NCBI GenBank assembly: GCA_035533075.1
Contig: DATLUO010000035.1
Span: 1-42,402, forward strand
DNA length: 42,402 bases
Direction of reading: 5' to 3'
From: Pirellulales bacterium
Lineage (GTDB): Bacteria > Planctomycetota > Planctomycetia > Pirellulales > JAICIG01
Below are positions 17,544 through 24,787 of the stretch, piece by piece; position 1 is the first letter of the stretch; each line of letters starts with the position of its first letter. Made by a program: the position numbers and the translations under genes. Under the pieces are notes generated by a model, which made no database searches, was not told the origin of the DNA, and saw only the letters and a list, made by a program, of their open reading frames with translations.

Positions 17544-18527
17544 GTGGCTCACGACATCACACTCGAACCGACCGACGAAACCGTAGGCCAGGCTTTCCCG
17601 CCTGACGCCGACGGCGGTGGCGCCACCGGCACGCTCACGCCTGCCGCTCGCCACGACCAAATCGAAAATCCAAAATCCATAATCCATAATGACTCCGACG
17701 ACGAGCTGCCCGTCACGATCATCGAGCGCAAGCCGGGCTGGAAGTTCGTCGATCTGGCCGAGCTGTGGCGTTATCGCGAGCTGCTCTATTTCCTTACTTG
17801 GCGCGACGTCAAGGTCCGCTACAAGCAGACCGTGCTCGGCGCCGCCTGGGCCGTGTTGCAGCCCTTCGCCACGATGGTCGTGTTCAGCCTGTTCCTGGGC
17901 CGCTTGGGCAACATGTCGAGCGGCGACCTGCCGTATCCGCTGTTCGCCTTCGCCGGGCTGTTGCCGTGGACCTTTTTCGCCACGGCCATTTCGCAGGCTG
18001 GCTCCAGCGTGGTGGGCAGCCAGAACCTGGTGACCAAGGTCTACTTTCCGCGGCTGTTCATTCCGATGGGTGCGGTGGCGGCCGCGCTGGTCGACCTGGC
18101 GGTGGCCTGCGGCATGCTGCTGGCCATGATGCTGTATTACGGGGTGATGCCCGGCTGGGGGCTGTTGTTGGCTCCTTTGCTGGTGATCGGGCTGACGGTG
18201 GCGGCGTTGGGCGTGGGGGTGATGTTGTCGGCCTTGACGGTGGCCTATCGCGACTTTCGTTATGTGGTTCCGTTCATGGTTCAGCTTTGGATGTTCGCCA
18301 CGCCGACCATCTACATGCAGGCCGACTCGGTGATCAGTCCCAAGTGGCACAGCCTGATGCCGTTCAACCCGGCGTTTGGTTTGATCCTCAATTTTCGCCA
18401 GGCGACGCTGGGCGGCCCGCTCGACCTGTGGGCCTTGGCGGTTTCGCTTTCGGTTTCGGTGTTGCTGTTGATCGGCGGCTGTTTGTATTTCCGCCGCGTC
18501 GAGCGCAGTTTCGCGGACATTATTTAG
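17544..18527 (+). CDS. Wzm-type ABC-2 polysaccharide export permease
   Basis: 327 residues from GTG 17544. Residues from ~57 on are a standard Wzm/TagG permease: ITIIERKPGWKF-like lead (here VTIIERKPGWKF), ELWRYRELLYFLTWRDVKVRYKQ in parts WRYRELL and RDVKVRYKQTVLGAAW, then six membrane segments ending FRRVERSFADII. It should export lipid-linked glycan across the inner membrane with an ATPase. The probable partner is encoded about 7.5 kb downstream at 26068. The N-terminal ~56 residues are abnormal: 14-33 (VGQAFPPDADGG) and 41-50 (ENPKSIIHND) are encoded by two dispersed repeats, and no other in-frame start precedes the conserved domain. The stop TAG is the first unit of a GGTTAGT array. Confidence 0.9.
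   Translation: MAHDITLEPTDETVGQAFPPDADGGGATGTLTPAARHDQIENPKSIIHNDSDDELPVTIIERKPGWKFVDLAELWRYRELLYFLTWRDVKVRYKQTVLGAAWAVLQPFATMVVFSLFLGRLGNMSSGDLPYPLFAFAGLLPWTFFATAISQAGSSVVGSQNLVTKVYFPRLFIPMGAVAAALVDLAVACGMLLAMMLYYGVMPGWGLLLAPLLVIGLTVAALGVGVMLSALTVAYRDFRYVVPFMVQLWMFATPTIYMQADSVISPKWHSLMPFNPAFGLILNFRQATLGGPLDLWALAVSLSVSVLLLIGGCLYFRRVERSFADII
17583..17691. repeat. Two repeat elements translated in the permease N terminus
   Basis: 17583-17607 is a hairpin element GTAGGCCAGGCTTTC..GCCTGACG, also present in variant form at 23985-24011 between genes. 17664-17691 is a heptamer series GAAAATC, CAAAATC, CATAATC, CATAATG related to the AATCCAA arrays. Both are read through in frame. Confidence 0.7.
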
Positions 18528-18597
18528 TGGTTAGTGGTTGGTGGTTAGTGGTTAGTGGTTAGTGGTTGGTGGTTAGGGGTTAGTGATTAGGGGTTGG
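18525..18597. repeat. GGTTAGT heptamer array starting at the permease stop codon
   Basis: About ten 7-nt units (TTAGTGG with TTGGTGG, TTAGGGG and TTAGTGA variants). The array begins with the TAG stop of the permease gene. TAG occurs in every unit, so the array closes all three forward frames. Confidence 0.9.
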
Positions 18598-18619
18598 CCT
18601 TCCCAGGCCGACAGGTCTT

Positions 18620-19173
18620 GAAAGTAGCAGGCACACTCCGCTGTGCCGTCCGCCGCGTTCGCGTGAAGGGTTGCAGTTGCGGAAAACAACGCCCGCTCTT
18701 CCATCTTTTTATTCGTAAGTCGTTTGTTTGTTGCTTGTTGCGTTGCTTGCTCGATTTGCCTGAAAACGCTTGCCGCAATAACCTGGACAGGGGGGTGCAA
18801 GTCCCAAGTCCCGGACCCCGGACCCCGTTTGAGTTTCTGTCAGTCATCTTGTAAAGCTTCGCCGAACCCGGTACGCAGGTGCCGTACACCAACCCGAAGC
18901 GCCAGCGAGGAACGTGAAAAAGGCGACAAAACCTCGCTTGCGCTTCGGGTTAGTGTGAAATGGGAACGGGTTCGGCGAAGCTTTACGTCATCTTTCTCTC
19001 CTTCGTTGGTTAGAGGTTGCCGAACTTGAACGCTTGCATTCTCGCACCGAACTGGCTTGGCATGTTCCACGGCTGCCGCAAATTTGCACCAGCCGCAAAA
19101 CACGGCATATTTTGCGTCTGACCTCAGTTACAAAGACCGGCGGACGGCACAGCGGAGTGTGCCTGCTACTTTC
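18620..19173. repeat. Triple nested inverted-repeat element (MITE-like), no transposase
   Basis: A 36-bp perfect inverted repeat bounds the element at 18620-18655 and 19138-19173. Inside it a 19-bp perfect inverted repeat GTAAAGCTTCGCCGAACCC lies at 18851-18869 with its complement at 18968-18986. Inside that, arms of 20 bp with one mismatch lie at 18891-18910 and 18932-18951; this innermost unit recurs at 37572-37627. The three pairs are almost concentric. A short heptamer run (AAGTCCC, AAGTCCC, GGACCCC, GGACCCC) is at 18799-18826. No convincing gene is present, and short open frames here are repeat translations. Non-autonomous mobile element or stacked repeat insertion are both possible. Confidence 0.75.
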
Positions 19174-19265
19174 AATCCGCAGCCTAACACCCGAGTGGCT
19201 CGGGTGGTTCGTGAAAAACACCACCTGAACGGGTTGCGAGCGTGCCAATTCGTAAAGTGTTTTGT

Positions 19266-19370
19266 GGCTAGTGGTTAGGGCAATGAGACCGTGGTTAGTG
19301 GTTAGTGGTTAGTGGATTGGTTAGTGGTTAGTGGTTAGTGGTTAGTGGTTAGGGGTTAGGGGTTAGGGGC
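19266..19370. repeat. GGTTAGT heptamer array
   Basis: A run of GGTTAGT units with GGTTAGG variants, interrupted near 19280-19290 and 19316. It lies between the nested inverted-repeat element and the GAACCCT array, in a gene-free stretch (18528-19532). Confidence 0.85.
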
Positions 19371-19390
19371 TGGCGACTTCCAAGTTCCCT

Positions 19391-19488
19391 GAACCCTGAA
19401 CCCTGAACCCTGAACCCTGAACCCCGAACCCTGAACCCTGAACCCTGAACCCTGAACCCCGAACCCTGAACCCTGAACCCTGAACCCT
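19391..19488. repeat. GAACCCT heptamer array with 5-unit higher-order period
   Basis: Fourteen exact 7-nt units. Units 5 and 10 are GAACCCC, the other twelve are GAACCCT, giving a 35-nt higher-order repeat. Each GAACCCT junction contains TGA, so all forward frames are closed. Confidence 0.95.
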
Positions 19489-19532
19489 TTCGCGGGTTTG
19501 TCGGGCAGCGGAGCCGGCGTTAAAATAGGTTT

Positions 19533-19796
19533 ATGAGCACGCCCTTGATCGAAGCGTTGGAACATGTCGAGTTGACGCCGGGCACGTATTGCTGCCATGT
19601 CAAGGGCCATTGGGTCGAGGTCCGCGTGCGTAAAGAGCAACCCCTGCTTGCCAAGCCCTTTGACGAGTCGGACGTCATGCTCGACCCCTGGTTTGAGTTG
19701 CCCGGCCTGAACGCGGTAGGCCGCTGTGAGGTTAAGGCCGGTATCGAATTGACAGTTGATCCCCCAGACGTCCCAAGCGAGTGGGCCGGCGATTGA
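19533..19796 (+). CDS. Small protein of unknown function (first of a two-gene pair)
   Basis: 87 residues from ATG 19533, beginning MSTPLIEALEHVELTPGTY. It is predicted to be soluble and mixed alpha/beta, with no membrane segment or catalytic motif I recognise. Features include CCHVKGHWVEVRVRKE and two acidic patches. The upstream sequence has no clear ribosome site, but the open frame has normal codon use for this DNA and overlaps the next gene by 16 nt, which supports a real coupled pair. It is isolated within a repeat-rich islet and is not obviously a glycan gene. The function is unknown. Confidence 0.55.
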   Translation: MSTPLIEALEHVELTPGTYCCHVKGHWVEVRVRKEQPLLAKPFDESDVMLDPWFELPGLNAVGRCEVKAGIELTVDPPDVPSEWAGD

Positions 19797-20299
19797 TCTA
19801 CCAATGTCCGGCCATAGATTCGGCGGTCGACCAGGGCGACATCGTTGACGGCTGCCCGCTGCTTGAGGTTGTGGCTTTTGACCCTGACAGCATCAAGCCG
19901 GCGCAGATCGGATACGCCGCCGCTCGGATCGTCGTGCTCACCCAAACTTGTGACCTTGCGAATCGAAAGACGACGCGGGTCTGCGCGGCGCGTGTGCTTG
20001 TTGCCCAAGAAATGGTCGATCAGCGGATCGTGAAGGAGGCCGAAGTCAGAGGGCCAATTCGCGCAGGCCGGGTTTTCGGCATGTATTACCTGCCGAAGGA
20101 CGTAGCGTTGGGCCTGCCGGAGGCGATCGTCGACTTGCGCCAGCTTCACACGGTTCGGCTCGACCTGCTGCAAGCCCTGGTTCGCAATGGCAAACGTCGC
20201 GCTCGCATTCAGCCGCTTTACCGCGAGCACCTCGCCAAGCATTTCGCCGACACCTACAGTCGCATCGGCCTGCCGGAGCCCTACGAAACGGATGCCTGA
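19781..20299 (+). CDS. Unknown protein with VLTQTCDL motif (second of the pair)
   Basis: 172 residues from GTG 19781 (MGRRLIYQCPAIDSAVDQGDIV); TTG 19793 is an alternative start. The distinctive segment is RIVVLTQTCDLANRKTTRV, a motif I associate with uncharacterised small bacterial proteins of mobile or accessory regions, without a known reaction. QGDIVDGCPLLEV near the N terminus and a basic helical C terminus (RNGKRRARIQPLYREHLAKH) are also visible. It overlaps the preceding small gene, so the two are likely co-translated and may form a complex. Flanking heptamer arrays and an intron suggest an acquired islet. Toxin, defence or phage-remnant roles are all possible and unproven. Confidence 0.6.
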   Translation: MGRRLIYQCPAIDSAVDQGDIVDGCPLLEVVAFDPDSIKPAQIGYAAARIVVLTQTCDLANRKTTRVCAARVLVAQEMVDQRIVKEAEVRGPIRAGRVFGMYYLPKDVALGLPEAIVDLRQLHTVRLDLLQALVRNGKRRARIQPLYREHLAKHFADTYSRIGLPEPYETDA

Positions 20300-20326
20300 A
20301 ATCCGCTCCTACGGCGTTTGCTTACT

Positions 20327-20394
20327 GAACCCTGAACCCTGAACCCTGAACCCTGAACCCTCGCCGGGACTTTGGACTTCGGACTTTGGACTTT
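20327..20394. repeat. GAACCCT x5 followed by GGACTTT x4
   Basis: Five perfect GAACCCT units at 20327-20361, a 5-nt joint, then GGACTTT, GGACTTC, GGACTTT, GGACTTT at 20367-20394. A CACGGAT-containing dispersed repeat follows at about 20402-20431. Two unrelated-looking heptamer families are placed back to back. Confidence 0.9.
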
Positions 20395-20437
20395 AATTCA
20401 GCCACGGATCGACCACCGAAAAAACACGGATAATTGA

Positions 20438-21077
20438 GTAGAGTAGGCGGGGAGGTTGGCCTCCCCGCCCCTCGTCAAACCGGACGGGCGGATTTCCCGC
20501 ATCCGGCTTTCCCAAGAAATTCAGCCTTGCGGCCTAGTTTCCACCTCGGTGCAGAGACGTTGTTCCGTAGCGGGGTTTGACCCCAAGCGGTTCTCCTTAC
20601 TTCTTGCAGAAACAGATTCTTGGTAGGGTCCCTTCGCTCCACCGGAATTACCCGGCTTCATCGCTACTACGAACCCATCCGACTCCCGGCGAGACCGGCC
20701 GGCGGTTATTTGTTCCCGTCGGTCGTTGGTTGCGAGGCTCCACGAGTCGTGAACCTTCTCGCCGGGTCTCCCAGGTTCCTGATTGATCTTTCGACGCCCG
20801 CCGTCCGCTCTCACTCCGGGGAACATCGGCCGCCGCACGCGCTTGTTACTTGGCGGCCGACACCGGGCTTCACCGTTTCTGGGCGGCTGGCCCTTCCCTT
20901 GTCGAATTAACGAAGCCGAAACCGGTTCACTTTCGTTACGGCTGACGTCTTCGCCTTTCCAGGCTCCAGCCGAGAGGTTGCCCTACTCGACTGCTGGATC
21001 GGCTACATGTCGAACGAGCAATTTCACATGGTCAGCTCCTTTCAGCTAACAAGATCAACCAAGCTTCCCTGGCGCAC
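20438..21077 (-). ncRNA. Group II intron without reverse transcriptase ORF
   Basis: On the minus strand a domain V-like hairpin occupies 20510-20471: AAGCCGGATGCGGG, GAAA-type loop, CCGCCCGTCCGGTTT, containing the AGC of the catalytic triad position. It is followed by a domain VI-like hairpin (GGGGAGGCCAACCTCCCC) and an end CCTACTCTAC. Upstream is a domain I-like stretch with AAGACGTCAGCCGTAACGAA and AACCGGTTTCGGCTT, and a 5' end GTGCG at 21077-21073, as in GUGYG intron starts. Open frames in the interior resemble the readthrough seen in the 5' ribozyme part of bacterial introns. The gap between the presumed domain III and domain V is too short for a maturase, so the intron-encoded protein is absent. 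Mobility would need a protein supplied in trans. Boundaries are approximate; the remaining 21078-21193 shows nothing recognisable. Confidence 0.7.
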
Positions 21078-21193
21078 CAGAAGAACTGCCGGACAGAAAA
21101 AGACCGACCACGCCACGCGCAACTGAACGAAAACTCTCCTTGTGGTTTACGGCGCCGGTAGCTCGGCGAGATATGTGAAGCGAACTCGCACAG

Positions 21194-22702
21194 ATGACCG
21201 GCAACGAATTACAACAAGATCGCTCGGCACGAATGTCGGACTTCGCGGTCGCGCGGCCGGCGATGATCGTCTGCTTGACGGTAAATGCACTGGTGCTGAT
21301 GTACGTTGCTGTCGAGCGGCCTGAGTACCTTGCAGACTACCGGCTCAATCCAAACCCAGACGCCAGGCACTACGTGCTTCTCGGTGAGAACCTCCTGACA
21401 ACCGGGCACTTCTCCCGCTGCAGTAGCCCGCCCTTCGTTCCAGATATTTTGCGGACTCCCGCCTATCCAGTCTTCGCTGGCGCCCTGAATATTCTCGGTG
21501 GCCCGCTGGCGATTTACCTGGTTCAAGCGCTGCTTGGCACAATTTCATGTCTGCTCGTCGTCAAGCTTGCCCGGCCTCAATTTGGCGATCGCGCCGCTCG
21601 CTGGGCAAGCATTCTTTTCGCGGGGGACCTGTTGCTTGCGATATCGAACTTCGAAGCGATGTCGGAACCTCTCTACCTGTTTCTTACACTCGCCGCGATC
21701 GTATGCCTGATTCCGGTCATCACAGCCGCTCGCAACAGTCCTCGATACCTCGGCCGCGTCGCATCGGGCGGGGCGCTGCTGGCCGCCGCCACGCTCACTC
21801 GCCCCGCAGGCTTTTACCTCCCGGTGGTCGTCGTTTGTTTGCTCGTCTTACGAGGTCTCTATACCCGAGCAGCCATGCGGGCAGTATTACAGTCAGCCGT
21901 GCTGGTTTTCGCGACCGGTATGCCCGTTGGAGCTTGGGTGGCGCGAAATGCCATAACATTCTCAGTGCCGCATCTGACCAATGCGGACGCCATCATGATC
22001 GTCTACTTTGCTGGCGCGGGCGCCTATCAGGTAGAACGTGGCCTGACGCTGGAGCAAGCGCAGGAGCAAATTGAAATGGAATACGCGTTACCGTCACCCC
22101 GAATGACGAATAATCACTGGATAAGCCCCCAGTCCGTGGCGGAAATGGATTCCGCGCTGCGGGCTGTGAAACGCGATATCTTAGCTAAATACCCTCGATC
22201 TTTGGTTATTTCGTCGCTTCTAGGGGCGATGAAGGCGACCGTATCACATAACCTGGCTTTTCTCGCGGCTGCCAGTGGATCGGAGTGGCACGCTCCGCGG
22301 ATTGCGTCGCTCCTGCGGGGTGAGCTCGCTTCGTTTGATCGCCTTCGCGAGAACCCAGCGCCGCTCGCGGTGGCCTTCATTTGGCAGATGCTCTACCTGA
22401 TTCCCGCAGTACCGCTTGCCGCGTTGGGCCTATTTATCGCGTTGCGCGACCCGTCTAACCGATGGACCGGCTTCGCGCTCGTAGGAATACTCGCGTACTT
22501 CTATCTCACGGTCGCCGTGGTAGGTGTGGAGGCATACTATCGCAGCCGCATCCCGCACATGCCTTACATCTACGCCTTTGCCGGATTGGCCCTGGCGAAG
22601 GCGCTTCCACGACCGCGCGATAACAGCAACCTAGACTCGACCGCCCGGCGTCGCCAAGTGATTACGTCATGCAGCATGGCGCCGCCAAGAGGAGAAAACT
22701 AA
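21194..22702 (+). CDS. Membrane glycosyltransferase, GT39/ArnT-like
   Basis: 502 residues with about ten membrane segments. The first loop contains NPDARHYVLLGENLLTTG, with the Asp typical of the acidic catalytic position in PMT/ArnT-like transferases, followed by DILRTPAYPVFAG, matching the RxPxYP pattern of this superfamily. Such proteins transfer a sugar from a polyprenyl-phosphate carrier to an acceptor on the outer face of the membrane. ATG 21194 is used; ATG 21233 is a possible alternative. It ends immediately before the GT2 gene (TAA then ATG), an enzyme type that makes polyprenyl-phosphate sugars, so the two probably act in sequence. Codon use looks slightly more AT-rich than in the exosortase core. 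Confidence 0.8.
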   Translation: MTGNELQQDRSARMSDFAVARPAMIVCLTVNALVLMYVAVERPEYLADYRLNPNPDARHYVLLGENLLTTGHFSRCSSPPFVPDILRTPAYPVFAGALNILGGPLAIYLVQALLGTISCLLVVKLARPQFGDRAARWASILFAGDLLLAISNFEAMSEPLYLFLTLAAIVCLIPVITAARNSPRYLGRVASGGALLAAATLTRPAGFYLPVVVVCLLVLRGLYTRAAMRAVLQSAVLVFATGMPVGAWVARNAITFSVPHLTNADAIMIVYFAGAGAYQVERGLTLEQAQEQIEMEYALPSPRMTNNHWISPQSVAEMDSALRAVKRDILAKYPRSLVISSLLGAMKATVSHNLAFLAAASGSEWHAPRIASLLRGELASFDRLRENPAPLAVAFIWQMLYLIPAVPLAALGLFIALRDPSNRWTGFALVGILAYFYLTVAVVGVEAYYRSRIPHMPYIYAFAGLALAKALPRPRDNSNLDSTARRRQVITSCSMAPPRGEN

Positions 22703-23974
22703 ATGGCGACAGCTCTCGCACACGAACTCGATCAACAGCCGGCATCGGTTGGCCACGAGCAGGCGCACGCCAGCTCAACGCGCCTCCCCGGGCTCACCGT
22801 TGTTATTCCGGCTCTCAACGAAGAGGAGAGTATTGGCAATACCGTGCGGCGATGCCTGAACGCCGTCCCCCAAATCATGGACGAGGGACACGTTCGCCAT
22901 GTTGAGGTAATCGTCGTCAGCGATGGGTCTACCGACCGCACGGTTGAGATTGCCCAAGAGCTGGCAGACAGCGAACCGCCGGTCTCGTTGATCATTTTTC
23001 CGCAGAACAAGGGATACGGCGCGGCCATCAAAGCCGGGTTTGAGCAAGGCACCGGCGAGCTCGTGGCGTTTCTCGATGCCGACGGCACCTGCGACCCCAC
23101 TTACTTTGCCGAAATGTGCCGCGTGTTGCAAGAGGAGTCGGCCGCCGTGGTGCTCGGCTCGCGCATGGGCGAGCGCAGCCAGATGCCCCGCATTCGTCGA
23201 ATCGGGAATCGAATCTACGCTTTCATGCTTGGCCTGCTGAGCGGCCGTGCGGTAGACGACACGGCGAGCGGAATGCGCGTCATTCGGCGAACGGCACTGC
23301 GACAGCTCTATCCACTACCCGATGGGCTGCACTTTACCCCCGCCATGAGCGCTCGCGCCCTGATGACCGGGCTGGACGTCGTGGAAATCCCCATGGACTA
23401 TGCGGAACGGGTCGGCCGCAGCAAACTCAGTGTGCTGCGCGACGGCGTGCGGTTCTTTCGTTCGATCCTGGAGGCGCTGTTGCTCTACCGCCCCGGACGG
23501 TTTTTCTCGCTAGGAGCGATTGTTTGCCTGGTCATCGGCCTGGCTTGGATTCTTTACCCCATAGAGTTCTACCTGCGAAACCAGCGCCTCGAAGAATGGA
23601 TGATTTACCGCGTCCTGTTGGCGTCGTTTCTGTTTACCTGTTCATTTGTGCTACAAACCGCGGGTAGCGTCGCCGACCGCCTGGTCTCTCTGCTGTGGAA
23701 ATCAAGCGCGAAAACGTTTTGGAGCCATCTGTCCGATAAGATAATTTCAAGACGCTGCCTTTACGGACTTTCCGCTGTGGCCCTTGTCAGCGGCACCGTT
23801 CTCGTCGCACCTGGGGTGTGGGAGTATGTGACCACCGCGCATGTCACCACGCACTGGTCCCGGGTGGTGGCCTGCCTGTTCCTCTACCAGTTGGCGATCA
23901 CCGGGGTGATCACCGCCGTCCAGCTCGACATTATCGCGCTCTGGAAAAGCCAGCTCGTCGCCCGCTCCAAATAA
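22703..23974 (+). CDS. GT2 glycosyltransferase, dolichyl/polyprenyl-phosphate type, with membrane tail
   Basis: 423 residues from ATG 22703, with a GGAG ribosome site at about 22690 and the previous stop directly adjacent. The GT-A domain has TVVIPALNEEESIGNTVRRC, the nucleotide-sugar acid VVSDGSTDRTVEIAQ, NKGYGAAIKAGFEQGTGE, FLDADGTCDP (DxD-like) and ARALMTGLDVVEIPMDYAER. From ~residue 255 there are four or five membrane segments, the layout of polyprenyl-phosphate glycosyltransferases. It probably loads a sugar onto undecaprenyl phosphate for the GT39-like protein encoded just upstream. The gene ends in normal sequence, and a dispersed hairpin element follows. Confidence 0.88.
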   Translation: MATALAHELDQQPASVGHEQAHASSTRLPGLTVVIPALNEEESIGNTVRRCLNAVPQIMDEGHVRHVEVIVVSDGSTDRTVEIAQELADSEPPVSLIIFPQNKGYGAAIKAGFEQGTGELVAFLDADGTCDPTYFAEMCRVLQEESAAVVLGSRMGERSQMPRIRRIGNRIYAFMLGLLSGRAVDDTASGMRVIRRTALRQLYPLPDGLHFTPAMSARALMTGLDVVEIPMDYAERVGRSKLSVLRDGVRFFRSILEALLLYRPGRFFSLGAIVCLVIGLAWILYPIEFYLRNQRLEEWMIYRVLLASFLFTCSFVLQTAGSVADRLVSLLWKSSAKTFWSHLSDKIISRRCLYGLSAVALVSGTVLVAPGVWEYVTTAHVTTHWSRVVACLFLYQLAITGVITAVQLDIIALWKSQLVARSK

Positions 23975-23984
23975 AGTCAGGGAC

Positions 23985-24011
23985 GTAGGTCAGGCTTTCC
24001 AGCCTCACGTC
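23985..24011. repeat. Dispersed GTAGGYCAGGCTTTCC hairpin element
   Basis: GTAGGTCAGGCTTTCCAGCC followed by TCACGTC forms the hairpin CAGGC-TTTCCA-GCCT. It is a variant of the element translated in the permease at 17583-17607. Here it sits in the 80-nt gap between two genes. Confidence 0.65.
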
Positions 24012-24054
24012 AATCGGCAGCAAAACCCACGCAACGCATCGCGACAAAAACACC

Positions 24055-24777
24055 GTGAACGAGTTCGACGCATACGTTGAAACTTACGACTGCGCGTGCC
24101 AGCGCGGCCTGAGCCTTACCGGCGAGGACCGCGACTATTACGCGCGGCGGCGCGTCGCGATCACGCGCACGCTATGCTCGGATCCCGCTGGGGTCCGCCA
24201 GATCATCGACTTCGGATGCGGACTAGGGCATACCGCGCCTCTGCTGCTTTCGGCCTTCCCAAACGCCAGCGTTCTCGGAATCGACAACTCGCGTGAAACG
24301 ATCGAACGTGCGTGCTTGGCTTACGGCAGCAAACGCGTCAGCTTCACATGCGATGACGGCGACTGGCCCGTAGCGGATGCCGACTTGATCTATTGCAACG
24401 GGGTGTTCCATCACATTCCCAAGGCCGATCGTCCGCCGGTCGTTGATCGGCTGCTGGCGAGTGTGCGGCCGGGCGGCGTGTTCGCCCTGTGGGAAAACAA
24501 CCCCTGGAATCCCGGTACGCGGTTGGTGATGAGACGAATTCCATTCGACCGCGATGCGATCACGCTGTCTTACCGCGAAGCCTCCGCACTGGTGCGGGAC
24601 GCGGGCTTTTGCGTCGACAAAGCCACGTTTCACTTTTATTTCCCTGCCCTATTGAACTTTCTTCGCTCGGCGGAGCCGTTGCTGTCCACAATTCCACTGG
24701 GCGGCCAATACTGCGTGCTCGCCCGTCGCCCAGTTTGCGCGCGCAGCGCGATGCATGAGCCGCTCGCGCTGGCGTGA
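24055..24777 (+). CDS. Class I SAM-dependent methyltransferase
   Basis: 240 residues from GTG 24055 (MNEFDAYVETYDCACQRGL). Motif I is IIDFGCGLGHTAPLL (~51-65), the acidic end of strand 2 is VLGIDNSRETIE, and the post-II/III region is LIYCNGVFHHIPKADR, followed by VRPGGVFALWENNPWNPGT. It resembles the small Rossmann methyltransferases of O-antigen clusters and probably methylates a sugar or lipid-linked intermediate; the substrate cannot be inferred. It overlaps nothing upstream, and its stop lies 10 nt before the O-ligase start, suggesting co-transcription. Confidence 0.88.
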   Translation: MNEFDAYVETYDCACQRGLSLTGEDRDYYARRRVAITRTLCSDPAGVRQIIDFGCGLGHTAPLLLSAFPNASVLGIDNSRETIERACLAYGSKRVSFTCDDGDWPVADADLIYCNGVFHHIPKADRPPVVDRLLASVRPGGVFALWENNPWNPGTRLVMRRIPFDRDAITLSYREASALVRDAGFCVDKATFHFYFPALLNFLRSAEPLLSTIPLGGQYCVLARRPVCARSAMHEPLALA

Positions 24778-24787
24778 TGCTTACCGC

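Noticed and set aside
13653-18350. A 1565-residue minus-strand open frame spanning several genes
   Set aside because: It runs antisense across five well-supported + strand genes with recognisable motifs; its translation is His/Arg/Gln-rich and has no family signature.
18620-19173. Insertion sequence with transposase
   Set aside because: The inverted repeats enclose only short frames with no transposase motif; a non-autonomous element or stacked palindromes fits better.
19391-19488. CRISPR-like or telomere-like repeat array
   Set aside because: There are no spacers, the unit is 7 nt, and no cas genes are nearby. Similarity to telomere repeats is superficial, since many different heptamers occur internally.
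20521-20838. A 105-residue minus-strand protein
   Set aside because: It lies within the group II intron ribozyme region and ends just before domain V; it reads as structured-RNA readthrough rather than a gene.
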